The notes beneath the pieces are model-generated. The model had not been told where the DNA came from and did not search any database. It saw only the letters and a program-made list of their open reading frames with translations. This document shows, one piece after another, positions 27,583-36,550 of a stretch of DNA of 64,000 bases. Both the position numbers and the translations under genes were made by a program. Origin of the DNA: Ruegeria spongiae (GTDB taxonomy: Bacteria > Pseudomonadota > Alphaproteobacteria > Rhodobacterales > Rhodobacteraceae); the NCBI RefSeq assembly GCF_023502395.1, contig NZ_JAMFMB010000007.1:1-64000 (forward strand), read 5' to 3'. Within the stretch, counting starts at the first letter, position 1. Every line of letters begins with the position of its first letter.

Positions 27583-27897
27583 CTATTTCTTGTCCAACAC
27601 GTTTTCCTTGAATGCGGTTTCGAATGTGGCCTGTTTTTCCGGGCTGGCCTCGGTCTGGAAGGTGGATTTCCATTCGTCCATACTCATGCCGTAGAAGATT
27701 TCGCGCGCCTCGTTCTTATCCATTTCGATGCCTTTTTCATTCGCCGCTTCCTGATACCAGCGGCTCAGGCAGTTTCGGCAGAATCCGGCGAGGTTCATCA
27801 TGTCGATGTTCTGGACGTCGGTGCGGTCTTGCATCAGGTGCTGCTGCAGGCGGCGAAAGGCGGCGGCCTGAAGCTCGATTTCGGTTTGAGGGTCCAT
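27583..27897 (-). CDS. DUF1244 family protein
   Basis: 104-residue soluble protein of the small alphaproteobacterial/gamma family DUF1244. It is mostly helical, with AAAFRRLQQHLMQDRTDVQNIDMMNLAGFCRNCLSRW and a Cys-x2-Cys pair (CRNC) that could bind metal. The second half (YGMSMDEWKSTFQ) is also conserved in the family as I recall it. The start ATG follows CGGAG. The function is unknown. Confidence 0.8.
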   Translation of the reverse strand: MDPQTEIELQAAAFRRLQQHLMQDRTDVQNIDMMNLAGFCRNCLSRWYQEAANEKGIEMDKNEAREIFYGMSMDEWKSTFQTEASPEKQATFETAFKENVLDKK

Positions 27898-27993
27898 TTT
27901 CGGGCTCCGGGGTTGAGAGGGGCTGTCTAGCAGTAACACCACAGCTTGGCCGGGAAAACAAACGCTTGATGGCAGTTGCGCCGCACCGACCGT

Positions 27994-28233
27994 TCAGACC
28001 AGTTTCAAGGCCAGCCAGGGTGTCAGGCAGAAGATCAGCGTCAGAATTTTGTAATTTGCCAGATAGGTGAAATAAGCCTTTCGCACTTCGGCGGGGCTCA
28101 TGTCGAACAATCTGCCGTGAATATCAGCAACCCGGTCTTTCAAGACGACGATCATGATCGTGCTGAAACCGAGAATTGCGAAGTTGAGGAGTGTTATCCA
28201 CCCAAAAACAGTGGTGAGTATATCTTGTGTCAT
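27994..28233 (-). CDS. Small two-helix membrane protein (DUF6868-like)
   Basis: 79 residues. Two membrane helices (about 5-30 and 60-79) enclose a conserved loop, KDRVADIHGRLFDMSPAEVRKAYF. It resembles proteins grouped as DUF6868; the function is unknown. The ATG at 28233 is chosen because of a full GGAGGT ribosome site eight bases before it. The protein stands alone between DUF1244 and the amidohydrolase gene. Confidence 0.75.
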   Translation of the reverse strand: MTQDILTTVFGWITLLNFAILGFSTIMIVVLKDRVADIHGRLFDMSPAEVRKAYFTYLANYKILTLIFCLTPWLALKLV

Positions 28234-28319
28234 AGGCACCTCCATTGTCCTGGAAATGGGGATCGGACTGGGTGCTCACAAGAAAGGGCGCGCTGATTGC
28301 GCACCTTTCAGACACTATG

Positions 28320-29057
28320 TCACAGGCTGCTTTGCGCCAGCGCGTCCTGCAGGATCACGGCCAGCCGTTCCGCCCAGACACGCTGCCCGGCATGGTCAGC
28401 GATCAGGTCATTGCGCAACTCGATCAGGGCGTTGGGGCGATGGTGCCCGGTGCAATGCTGGTCGATGGAATCCCCCGGCAGCACGCCGGTGTAGGGCTCG
28501 TTCACGCCGGTGCACAGATCGGGTTCCGCCTTTAATCGGTCGATCAGAGGGCGCGAGAACCGCTCATCGGGGGTATGCAGCACACCGACATGCCAGGGCC
28601 GCGGCGCCCGCCCGCGCAATTGCCGCGTGAACGAATGCATCGCGATCACCACCATATGCGGCAGCGCGGCCAGTTGCTCATAGGCCCGGTGGTAGGGCCG
28701 GTAGCACAGGTTCAGCCGTCGCTCGCGTTCTTCTGCGTCGGCGTGGCGGTTGGCGGGGATGATGGACCCGTCATAGAGCTTCATCAACAGGGTAGGGTCG
28801 TCTTCACCCCGGTTCGGGTCGATGGCGAGGCGCGAAAAATTGGCCCCGATCACCGGGGCGTTCAACAGTTCGCCCAGATGTTTGGAGACCTCATAGGCGC
28901 CGACATCATAGGCGATGTGGCGTTCCATATCCTCGCGCGGCAGACCCAGATCCCCATCATTGATCGCGGGCGGCACCATGTTGGTGGCGTGATCGCAGGT
29001 GATCAGCCAGCGCCCGGGGCGATCCTCGCCATGAATGAAAAAGGGGGAATATGTCAT
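28320..29057 (-). CDS. N-formylglutamate amidohydrolase family protein
   Basis: 245-residue zinc amidohydrolase of the FGase family, which removes formate from N-formyl-L-glutamate (last step of one histidine pathway). Motifs are CDHATNMVPPAI near residue 21, HIAYDVGAYEVSKHLGE, ANFSRLAIDPNRGEDD, and IAMHSFTRQLRGR. No hut genes lie nearby, so the true substrate may be another N-acyl amino acid. It is divergent from pyk with 116 bases between. Confidence 0.85.
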   Translation of the reverse strand: MTYSPFFIHGEDRPGRWLITCDHATNMVPPAINDGDLGLPREDMERHIAYDVGAYEVSKHLGELLNAPVIGANFSRLAIDPNRGEDDPTLLMKLYDGSIIPANRHADAEERERRLNLCYRPYHRAYEQLAALPHMVVIAMHSFTRQLRGRAPRPWHVGVLHTPDERFSRPLIDRLKAEPDLCTGVNEPYTGVLPGDSIDQHCTGHHRPNALIELRNDLIADHAGQRVWAERLAVILQDALAQSSL

Positions 29058-29173
29058 CAGCCTGTCATCTTGTTTGGCGCACCTCTAGGACAGTTGCCTG
29101 CAAAAGGGAATTGGGTCATAAGCGGCGCAAGTGATGTTTGCGGTAACATCAGGATCGGCAGGAGGGCAAAGCA

Positions 29174-30619
29174 GTGCGGCGTCTGAGAAATGTAAAAATC
29201 GTAGCGACGCTGGGACCGGCGTCGGACACCTATGAGACAATCCGTGCTCTGCACGAGGCGGGGGCGGATGTGTTCCGGCTGAACATGAGCCACGGCTCTC
29301 ACGAGGAGATTCGCGAGAAACACAGCATCATACGAAAGATCGAACAGGATCTGGACAGCCCGATCGCCATTCTGGCCGATCTGCAGGGCCCCAAGCTGCG
29401 CGTCGGTGTCTTTGCCAACGAGGCCGAAGAACTGGTCGAAGGCGCGGCGTTCCGGCTCGACCTGGACGAGACGCCGGGGGATGCCGGACGGGTCTGCCTG
29501 CCGCATCCCGAGATCTTTCAGGCGCTGGAACCCGGTTCGCGGCTGTTGGTCAATGACGGCAAGATTCGCCTGACCGTGCAGGATTGCGGCCCCGATTTCG
29601 CCAATACCACCGTCGAGACTGGGGGCACCATTTCCAACCGCAAGGGCGTGAACGTGCCCGATGTGGTGCTGCCGCTGGCAGCACTGTCGGAAAAGGACCG
29701 CAGGGATCTGGAATTTGTCTGCGATCTGGGCGTGGACTGGCTGGCGCTCAGCTTCGTGCAGCGCGCCAAGGATGTGTTCGAGGCGCGCGCGCTGGCCGAT
29801 GGCCGCGCCGCAATCCTCAGCAAGATCGAGAAACCTGCGGCGATCGAGGCGTTTGATGACATTCTTGATGCTTCGGACGGGATCATGGTGGCGCGGGGCG
29901 ATCTGGGGGTGGAACTGCCGGTCTCGGCGGTGCCGCCGATCCAGAAGCGGCTGGTGCGCAAATGCCGGGCGGCGGCCAAGCCGGTAATCGTGGCGACCCA
30001 GATGCTGGAAAGCATGATCGAAAGTCCGATGCCGACCCGCGCCGAGGTTTCGGACGTGGCCACCGCGATTTATGAGGGCACCGACGCCATTATGCTGAGC
30101 GCGGAATCCGCCGCTGGATCTTATCCGGTGGAATCGGTCAGCACCATGAACAAGGTGGCCATCGAGGTCGAGGCCGACCCGACCTATACGCTGATCATCG
30201 CGGCATCCCGATCTGCCGCCGGGACCACCGTGGCCGACGGTATCGTCGCTGCCGCCCGCGAGATCGCGGAAAAGACCGAGATCAAGGCGATCTGCTGTTT
30301 CACTCAAAGCGGCACCACGGGTCTGCTGACGGCCCGCGAACGCCCCGGCATTCCGATCATCGCCATGACGTCGGTGCTGGACACAGCGCGGCGGCTCTGC
30401 CTGTCCTGGGGCTGCAACTGTGTCATTACGCCGGAATTGGAGCGTTTCAAGGGCGCCGTCGTCGCCGCCGCGCGTGCTGCGCGCTCGGGCGGTTTCGCCG
30501 CTGAAACCGACCAGATCGTGGTCACTGCGGGCGTGCCCTTCAACGTGCCCGGCAGCACCAACATCCTGCGCATCGCCCCCTGCGACGAGCGGCTGATCTA
30601 CAATATGGATCCGGGGTAA
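29174..30619 (+). CDS. pyk: Pyruvate kinase
   Basis: Converts phosphoenolpyruvate and ADP to pyruvate and ATP, 481 residues. Motifs are KIVATLGPASDT, VFRLNMSHGSHEE, LADLQGPKLRVG, the catalytic Lys loop SKIEKPAAI, the metal loop MVARGDLGVELP and ATQMLESMIESP. Translation starts at a GTG with an AGGAGGG site eight bases upstream. The C-terminal domain is standard, so allosteric control is possible. It stands alone. Confidence 0.97.
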   Translation: MRRLRNVKIVATLGPASDTYETIRALHEAGADVFRLNMSHGSHEEIREKHSIIRKIEQDLDSPIAILADLQGPKLRVGVFANEAEELVEGAAFRLDLDETPGDAGRVCLPHPEIFQALEPGSRLLVNDGKIRLTVQDCGPDFANTTVETGGTISNRKGVNVPDVVLPLAALSEKDRRDLEFVCDLGVDWLALSFVQRAKDVFEARALADGRAAILSKIEKPAAIEAFDDILDASDGIMVARGDLGVELPVSAVPPIQKRLVRKCRAAAKPVIVATQMLESMIESPMPTRAEVSDVATAIYEGTDAIMLSAESAAGSYPVESVSTMNKVAIEVEADPTYTLIIAASRSAAGTTVADGIVAAAREIAEKTEIKAICCFTQSGTTGLLTARERPGIPIIAMTSVLDTARRLCLSWGCNCVITPELERFKGAVVAAARAARSGGFAAETDQIVVTAGVPFNVPGSTNILRIAPCDERLIYNMDPG

Positions 30620-30688
30620 GAGTGCGCGCGTTTCGGTTTGAAGGCGCGCGACTTGTCCGCTTGTTGATGCTTTGCGTATGCAAATAAA

Positions 30689-30710
30689 CGCTCATTTCCG
30701 AGCGGTTTTT
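30689..30710 (+). terminator. Likely terminator of pyk
   Basis: CGCTC and GAGCG pair around ATTTCC and are followed by GTTTTT. The hairpin lies 70 bases after pyk and overlaps the last codons of the convergent membrane-protein gene. Confidence 0.5.
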
Positions 30711-31141
30711 CTGCGACGTGCAGTCATCGCGCGCCCGTCCCGGATGCTCAGCCCCATCAAGGTGAGGTTGGTTGCCCCCGCGCAAAGCTCGATGATTTGC
30801 ACGAGGTAAAATCCTGTGTCGAAAGACCCCGCACCTGCCTTGTTGTTTAGATAAATTGCTGCAGGCACCAGAATGAGCAGACCGTTCGCAGCAATGATCG
30901 GCATGCGTTTTTTCTTGGCGATGGCTGGCGCATCCTTGCGTCGTCCTCCGATTGACATGCCGGTGGCGCCAACAATCGCCATTGCCGGCACAAGGACCAA
31001 AAGGCCTTTCACGATCAGGGATTTGACCATGGCGACCGTTTCATAAGTCCCGAACACTTCGCTGTAGATCGTCGAGGTCCAGAAGAGGAGGATCGTCAGA
31101 AACCCAATGACTCCGGCGATGGGGTGGATTGCTTTCAACAT
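30692..31141 (-). CDS. Four-helix membrane protein of unknown function
   Basis: 149 residues with four predicted helices (about 5-25, 40-62, 83-100, 113-135) and a Lys/Arg-rich C-terminus (RRRKTARK). N-terminal half: MLKAIHPIAGVIGFLTILLF; no domain is recognised. It is 20 bases downstream of the ABM-domain gene and on the same strand, so the two are probably one operon under the divergent MarR regulator. Confidence 0.75.
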   Translation of the reverse strand: MLKAIHPIAGVIGFLTILLFWTSTIYSEVFGTYETVAMVKSLIVKGLLVLVPAMAIVGATGMSIGGRRKDAPAIAKKKRMPIIAANGLLILVPAAIYLNNKAGAGSFDTGFYLVQIIELCAGATNLTLMGLSIRDGRAMTARRRKTARK

Positions 31142-31161
31142 GGGATGGCTCCGATCCGGGA

Positions 31162-31533
31162 TTATGCGACGCAGTGGTTTGCGATGGCGAGTTTTCGGAA
31201 GAGATGTGGCCGGGCCACGGCGCCGGCGGGGTAGTCGGCCAGACGGCTCTGGAACTCGGGATCGTTGAAGGCCGCGCGAAAGCTCTGAACGTCCTGCCAG
31301 ATGGCGTAATTCACAAAGCTCGAACTGCCCGCGATCCCTTTGTGCAACTGGGTCGAAATGTAGCCCGGCCGGGTTTTCATGAAGTCAGCGTCATGCGCCC
31401 AGGCCGTCAGCAGGGCCTCTTCGTCCTTTGCATCTACGGTGAACAAGTTGATCAACACGATCGGTCCTTCTTCGGCCTGAATCTGATCGGCCAAAGTTGT
31501 GATCGCATCCAATTCCTCGAAACGCGGGGCCAT
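31162..31533 (-). CDS. ABM-domain (antibiotic biosynthesis monooxygenase-like) protein
   Basis: 123-residue ferredoxin-like fold protein. The ABM pattern is visible: GPIVLINLFTVDAKDEEALL, then MKTRPGYISTQLHKGI and SFVNYAIWQDVQSFRAAF. The ATG at 31533 has AAAGGA seven bases before it. ABM proteins act as cofactor-free oxygenases, quinone monooxygenases or haem-degrading enzymes; nothing here decides between these. It is probably co-transcribed with the four-helix membrane protein and controlled by MarR. Confidence 0.8.
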   Translation of the reverse strand: MAPRFEELDAITTLADQIQAEEGPIVLINLFTVDAKDEEALLTAWAHDADFMKTRPGYISTQLHKGIAGSSSFVNYAIWQDVQSFRAAFNDPEFQSRLADYPAGAVARPHLFRKLAIANHCVA

Positions 31534-31559
31534 CGGTTTTCCTTTCTGCAAGAATTAAC

Positions 31560-31594
31560 ATAGCATGCTATTTAATATTGCACAGCATGCTATG
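31560..31594. promoter_or_regulatory. Paired palindromes, likely MarR operators
   Basis: A perfect 12-base palindrome, ATAGCATGCTAT, lies at 31560-31571. A near-copy, CACAGCATGCTATG (one mismatch pair), lies at 31581-31594. Their centres are 22 bases apart, about two helical turns, so two dimers could bind the same face. They sit between the ABM gene and the divergent marR gene. Confidence 0.7.
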
Positions 31595-31612
31595 CAAGTG
31601 GTAAATTCACGC

Positions 31613-32044
31613 ATGGAATTCGAAAAAGAGAACTCGGCCGGATATCTGGTCAATCATATGGCGCGGCTGTTCGCCAAAGAGCTGCAGCAGCGCATTGCGC
31701 CCCACGGCATCGTCGTCGGACAATTTCCGATATTACTGGAGCTTTGGCAGAAGGACGGCGTTTCGCAAAAATCGCTGCTGGACAAGATCGATGTCGAGCA
31801 GGCAACCTTGGCCAATACGCTCAACCGGATGGAGCGTGACGGGCTGATAAGACGAACAAGAAATCCCACGGACGCCCGCGCTCAGCAGATCTGGCTGACC
31901 AACAAGGCTACCGCGTTGCGGGAATACGCCTATGCCTCTGCTCAGCGTGTGAACGCAGAGGCGCTAAGTGTTCTTGATGCTTCAGAGCAAGCGCATTTCA
32001 TGGAATATATGAGCCGGATCATAAGCGGCATGCGCGCGTCATAA
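31613..32044 (+). CDS. MarR-family regulator
   Basis: 143-residue winged-helix regulator. Landmarks are GYLVNHMARLFAKELQQRIAP, GVSQKSLLDKIDVEQATLANTLNRMERDGLI (recognition helix and wing start) and RNPTDARAQQIWLTNKA (wing). In-frame ATGs at 31565 and 31592 lie inside the operator palindromes, so the ATG at 31613 is the more likely start. It probably represses itself and the divergent ABM/membrane-protein pair, with release by a phenolic or oxidant ligand as in other MarR proteins. Confidence 0.86.
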   Translation: MEFEKENSAGYLVNHMARLFAKELQQRIAPHGIVVGQFPILLELWQKDGVSQKSLLDKIDVEQATLANTLNRMERDGLIRRTRNPTDARAQQIWLTNKATALREYAYASAQRVNAEALSVLDASEQAHFMEYMSRIISGMRAS

Positions 32045-32073
32045 ACAGAACGGGCCGCGTTTCCGTCGGCCCG

Positions 32074-32111
32074 GTGGGCGCGTCTGGGGCGGCGCGCCAC
32101 TTTCATGTTTT
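32074..32111 (+). terminator. Likely terminator of the marR gene
   Basis: GTGG-g-CGCG pairs with CGCG-CCAC (one bulged G) and is followed by TTTCATGTTTTTT. It lies between marR and the convergent ppaC. Confidence 0.5.
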
Positions 32112-32123
32112 TTGGTCGGTCGA

Positions 32124-33044
32124 TCAGACCTTCAGGTTCGGAATGATCTGCTTCTTGCGGCTCATCACACCGGGCAGGACCACCGTGTCGCCTGTCGGCG
32201 CGGCATCGAAGGATTTCGCGGCCACGGTTTTCACCAGATCGTTCGGGACCAGCAGGGTGGCTTCCTCGTTCAGGATGTCCACCACAAAGAGCAGCACCTG
32301 ATCGACGCCGTCTTCAGCGGCCACAGTGGTCATGCTGTCCATCAGCGAGGCTTTGCGGTCCAGCACCACGCCCGGCGCGGTGGTTTCCAGAACCGAGACC
32401 CGGAACTTGGTGCCCTCGACCGCGTATTCCTTGCTGTCCATGCGCAGCAGCTCGGCATCCGAGAAGCTGGAGACGTCCGATTTCGCGGCGAACATCTCGG
32501 CGGCATAGGCGGGGATATCGAGACCCAGCTCAGCGGCCAGCGCCTCGGCCACGGCGCGGTCGTGATCGGTGGTTGTGGGCGAGCGGAATTCCAGCGTGTC
32601 GCTGAGGATGCAGGTCAGTGCCGCTCCCTTGACCGCCTCGGGCATCGTCGCGGCATCGTCACCGATCAGGTCCATCATGATGGTCGCGGTGCAGGCCAGC
32701 GGGCGCACGGTGATGTCGATGGGGCCCTTGGTTTCCAGCCCGCCGACCAGTTTGTGGTGGTCGATGATGGCTCGGATGTCGGCGCTGTTGATGCTGGCGG
32801 GCAGTTCAGCGGGGTTGTTGGTGTCGACGATGACGACGGCTGCGTCCTCGGCCACGTCGCTGATGATCTCGGGCTTGTCCAGGCCCCAGCGTTCCAGCAT
32901 GAAGGCGGCCTCGGTGTTGGGCTCGCCCAGCAGCACCGGCTTGGCAGTCTCGCCCTTGATCTCGTTCAGGTACCAGGCCCAGAGGATGGGCGATCCGGTG
33001 GAATCGGTATCGGGGGATTTATGTCCGAAAACTTGGGTGGTCAT
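32124..33044 (-). CDS. ppaC: Manganese-dependent inorganic pyrophosphatase
   Basis: Family II pyrophosphatase of the DHH phosphoesterase fold, 306 residues. Metal ligands are visible in FGHKSPDTDS, VDTNNPAEL and the DHH motif AIIDHHK; the C-terminal DHHA2 domain carries the substrate-binding SRKKQIIP. It hydrolyses pyrophosphate in the cytoplasm and pulls biosynthetic reactions forward. It stands alone. Confidence 0.95.
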   Translation of the reverse strand: MTTQVFGHKSPDTDSTGSPILWAWYLNEIKGETAKPVLLGEPNTEAAFMLERWGLDKPEIISDVAEDAAVVIVDTNNPAELPASINSADIRAIIDHHKLVGGLETKGPIDITVRPLACTATIMMDLIGDDAATMPEAVKGAALTCILSDTLEFRSPTTTDHDRAVAEALAAELGLDIPAYAAEMFAAKSDVSSFSDAELLRMDSKEYAVEGTKFRVSVLETTAPGVVLDRKASLMDSMTTVAAEDGVDQVLLFVVDILNEEATLLVPNDLVKTVAAKSFDAAPTGDTVVLPGVMSRKKQIIPNLKV

Positions 33045-33160
33045 GTCACTGTCCTATCGTCACGAATTTGCGCGCCTTATAGGGGGGGTGGCACGCCTTG
33101 TCACCCGGACTGTTGGCGGCAAATGGACGCCGGGCCACCAGTGTCATAGAACGGAAGACA

Positions 33161-33832
33161 ATGGAGCGCGAGCAGGATCTATATGCGCCGGTCAAGGCGT
33201 TGTTGGAACGACAGGGATATGTCGTCAAGGGCGAGGTCGGCGCCGCCGATGTGGTGGCAAGGCGCGGTGAGGAGCCGCCGGTCATCGTGGAACTGAAGCT
33301 GCGGTTCTCGCTGGCGCTCTACCATCAGGCAATCGCGCGGTTCAATCTGACCGATCAGGTCTATATCGCAGTTCCCAAACCCACCGGCCGCAGCCAGCGG
33401 CGGCTGTTGCGGGACAATACCGCCATGTGCCGCAGGTTGAGCCTGGGGCTGATCACGGTGCGCGGCGATGGGCGCGCCGAGGTGCAATGCGATCCGGGGC
33501 CTTACGCGCCACGCAAATCCCGCAAGCACACCGAACGTCTGCTGCGCGAGTTCGACCGGCTGCAGGGCGATCCGAATGCGGGCGGGGCGACCCGGCACGG
33601 GATCGTTACCGCTTACCGACAGGATGCGCTGCGCTGTGCGGCCTATCTGGCCGAGCATGGGGTGACCAAGGGCGCTGTGGTGGCAAAGGCTACCGGCGTG
33701 GCGCAGGCCACGCGGCTGATGCGGGACAATCACTACGGCTGGTTCGCGCGGGCCTCCGCGGGGTTTTACGCCCTGACCGAGGCGGGCGCCAAGGGTCTGC
33801 GGCACTGGGCCTATAGCTGGGATCATGAGTGA
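33161..33832 (+). CDS. DUF2161 protein with PD-(D/E)XK-like core
   Basis: 223 residues. The N-terminal part resembles a PD-(D/E)XK nuclease core: Glu in YVVKGEVG, Asp in AADVVAR and ExK in VIVELKLRF, followed by a QAIARF helix. The middle is very Arg-rich (GRSQRRLLRDNTAMCRRL). The C-terminal 70 residues look like a winged helix (GVTKGAVVAKATGVAQATRLMRDN). The family is annotated only as DUF2161. Whether it cuts nucleic acid is unknown. The ATG at 33161 follows GGAA. Confidence 0.78.
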   Translation: MEREQDLYAPVKALLERQGYVVKGEVGAADVVARRGEEPPVIVELKLRFSLALYHQAIARFNLTDQVYIAVPKPTGRSQRRLLRDNTAMCRRLSLGLITVRGDGRAEVQCDPGPYAPRKSRKHTERLLREFDRLQGDPNAGGATRHGIVTAYRQDALRCAAYLAEHGVTKGAVVAKATGVAQATRLMRDNHYGWFARASAGFYALTEAGAKGLRHWAYSWDHE

Positions 33833-33856
33833 TCGAAATTTTTCCCCTACCAGACG

Positions 33857-33885
33857 TTGACTCGGCCCGGCGATGTGCCTAGCTA
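33857..33885 (+). promoter_or_regulatory. Promoter of groESL
   Basis: TTGACT (33857-33862) and TAGCTA (33880-33885) are spaced by 17 bases, a good sigma70-type promoter. The CIRCE element begins 8 bases downstream, around the expected transcription start. Confidence 0.65.
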
Positions 33886-33892
33886 TGCGCCG

Positions 33893-33919
33893 TTATCACT
33901 CGACGTGGTTGAGTGCTAA
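33893..33919. promoter_or_regulatory. CIRCE element (HrcA operator)
   Basis: TTATCACTC-N9-GAGTGCTAA matches the CIRCE consensus TTAGCACTC-N9-GAGTGCTAA with one change in the left arm. The HrcA repressor binds CIRCE and controls groESL by heat in many bacteria. Confidence 0.93.
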
Positions 33920-33984
33920 CGGCCCTCCGCGGGAGGCGTGAGGGCGATAAAGGAAACGTACTTTGAGCCCAAGGAGCTGCAAAG

Positions 33985-34272
33985 ATGGCATTGAAACCGC
34001 TTCATGACCGTGTGTTGGTTCGTCGCGTTGAGAGCGAAGAAAAAACCGCAGGCGGCCTGATCATTCCCGACAGCGCAAAAGAAAAGCCCAGCGAAGGCGA
34101 AGTCGTCGCAACCGGCGAAGGCGCGCGCAAGGACAGCGGCGAACTGATCGCGATGTCGGTCACAGCAGGCGACCGCATCCTGTTCGGCAAATGGTCCGGC
34201 ACCGAAGTGAACATCGACGGCGAAGAGCTGCTGATGATGAAGGAAAGCGACATCATGGGGATCATGGCCTGA
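33985..34272 (+). CDS. groES: Co-chaperonin GroES (10 kDa)
   Basis: 95-residue lid of the GroEL chamber. Typical sequence: [33 protein letters not shown] (mobile loop), [15 protein letters not shown] and [10 protein letters not shown] at the end. An AAGGAGC ribosome site precedes the ATG. It is first in a groES-groEL operon under CIRCE control. Confidence 0.98.
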   Translation: MALKPLHDRVLVRRVESEEKTAGGLIIPDSAKEKPSEGEVVATGEGARKDSGELIAMSVTAGDRILFGKWSGTEVNIDGEELLMMKESDIMGIMA

Positions 34273-34332
34273 GCCCACGGGCTTTGCCGACCTCAACTCG
34301 CTGAACGCTGACAAGAATTCTCAAGGAGATAG

Positions 34333-35982
<1,650 letters not shown>

Positions 35983-36009
35983 GCCATCCGGACCTTCTGG
36001 TCAAAGATC

Positions 36010-36038
36010 GGGGCTGCCTTCGGGCGGCCCCTTTTTTT
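36010..36038 (+). terminator. Terminator of groESL
   Basis: A 9-base stem, GGGGCTGCC paired with GGCGGCCCC (one G-U), closes a TTCG tetraloop and is followed by seven T residues. This is a textbook intrinsic terminator. Confidence 0.92.
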
Positions 36039-36133
36039 GCCGCAATCCCAGACATCCAGAGTAAATGCCATGCCAGCTTGTTTCACCGAGTTTTTGGTTT
36101 ATTCATTGGGCGCATAGATTTTCGGAGATTCAC

Positions 36134-36547
36134 GTGGCAACCCCAGACATACACCCCTTGGCAGCCGAACATATCCCAAAATATGTGGTGGCCGCAGACG
36201 GCAGCGATTATCTGTTCAATTTCATGCTGGTGTTCACCGTAGGTGTGATCCTGCTGATCGGGGTGGCCTATTTCACCCTGCATTCCATCCCCGAAAAGAT
36301 GGCGCATGAATCCAACCATCCGCAGTTTCAGCTTGTGGGCATTCTGGCCCTGCTGGCGCTGTTTACCCACAATGGGATATTCTGGATCGCCGCGATCCTT
36401 GTCGCAGGCTTCCAGATCCCCGATCTGGCCGCGCCATTGCGATCGATTGCCGAGGCGATCCGCTCTCTGGCCCCGGCGCGACAGGTCAGCCCTCCGCCCG
36501 TGCCAGAGCCGCCCAGCGACCCCGAAACCCTGGTCGAGGAGCGCTGA
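36134..36547 (+). CDS. Small inner-membrane protein paired with an HlyD adaptor
   Basis: 137 residues from a GTG with a GGAG site. Two helices (about 27-50 and 70-95) are followed by a Pro-rich tail (SPPPVPEPPSDPET). No domain is certain. The pairing with a downstream HlyD protein, three bases away, resembles E. coli yiaW-yiaV and yibI-yibH (DUF3302 plus HlyD), although the match of this small protein to DUF3302 is not clear by eye. Confidence 0.7.
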   Translation: MATPDIHPLAAEHIPKYVVAADGSDYLFNFMLVFTVGVILLIGVAYFTLHSIPEKMAHESNHPQFQLVGILALLALFTHNGIFWIAAILVAGFQIPDLAAPLRSIAEAIRSLAPARQVSPPPVPEPPSDPETLVEER

Positions 36548-36550
36548 TCA

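Noticed and set aside
31565-31612. Upstream ATG for the MarR regulator (MLFNIAQ)
   Set aside because: It begins inside the perfect operator palindrome and adds a tail absent from usual MarR N-termini; the ATG at 31613 is preferred.
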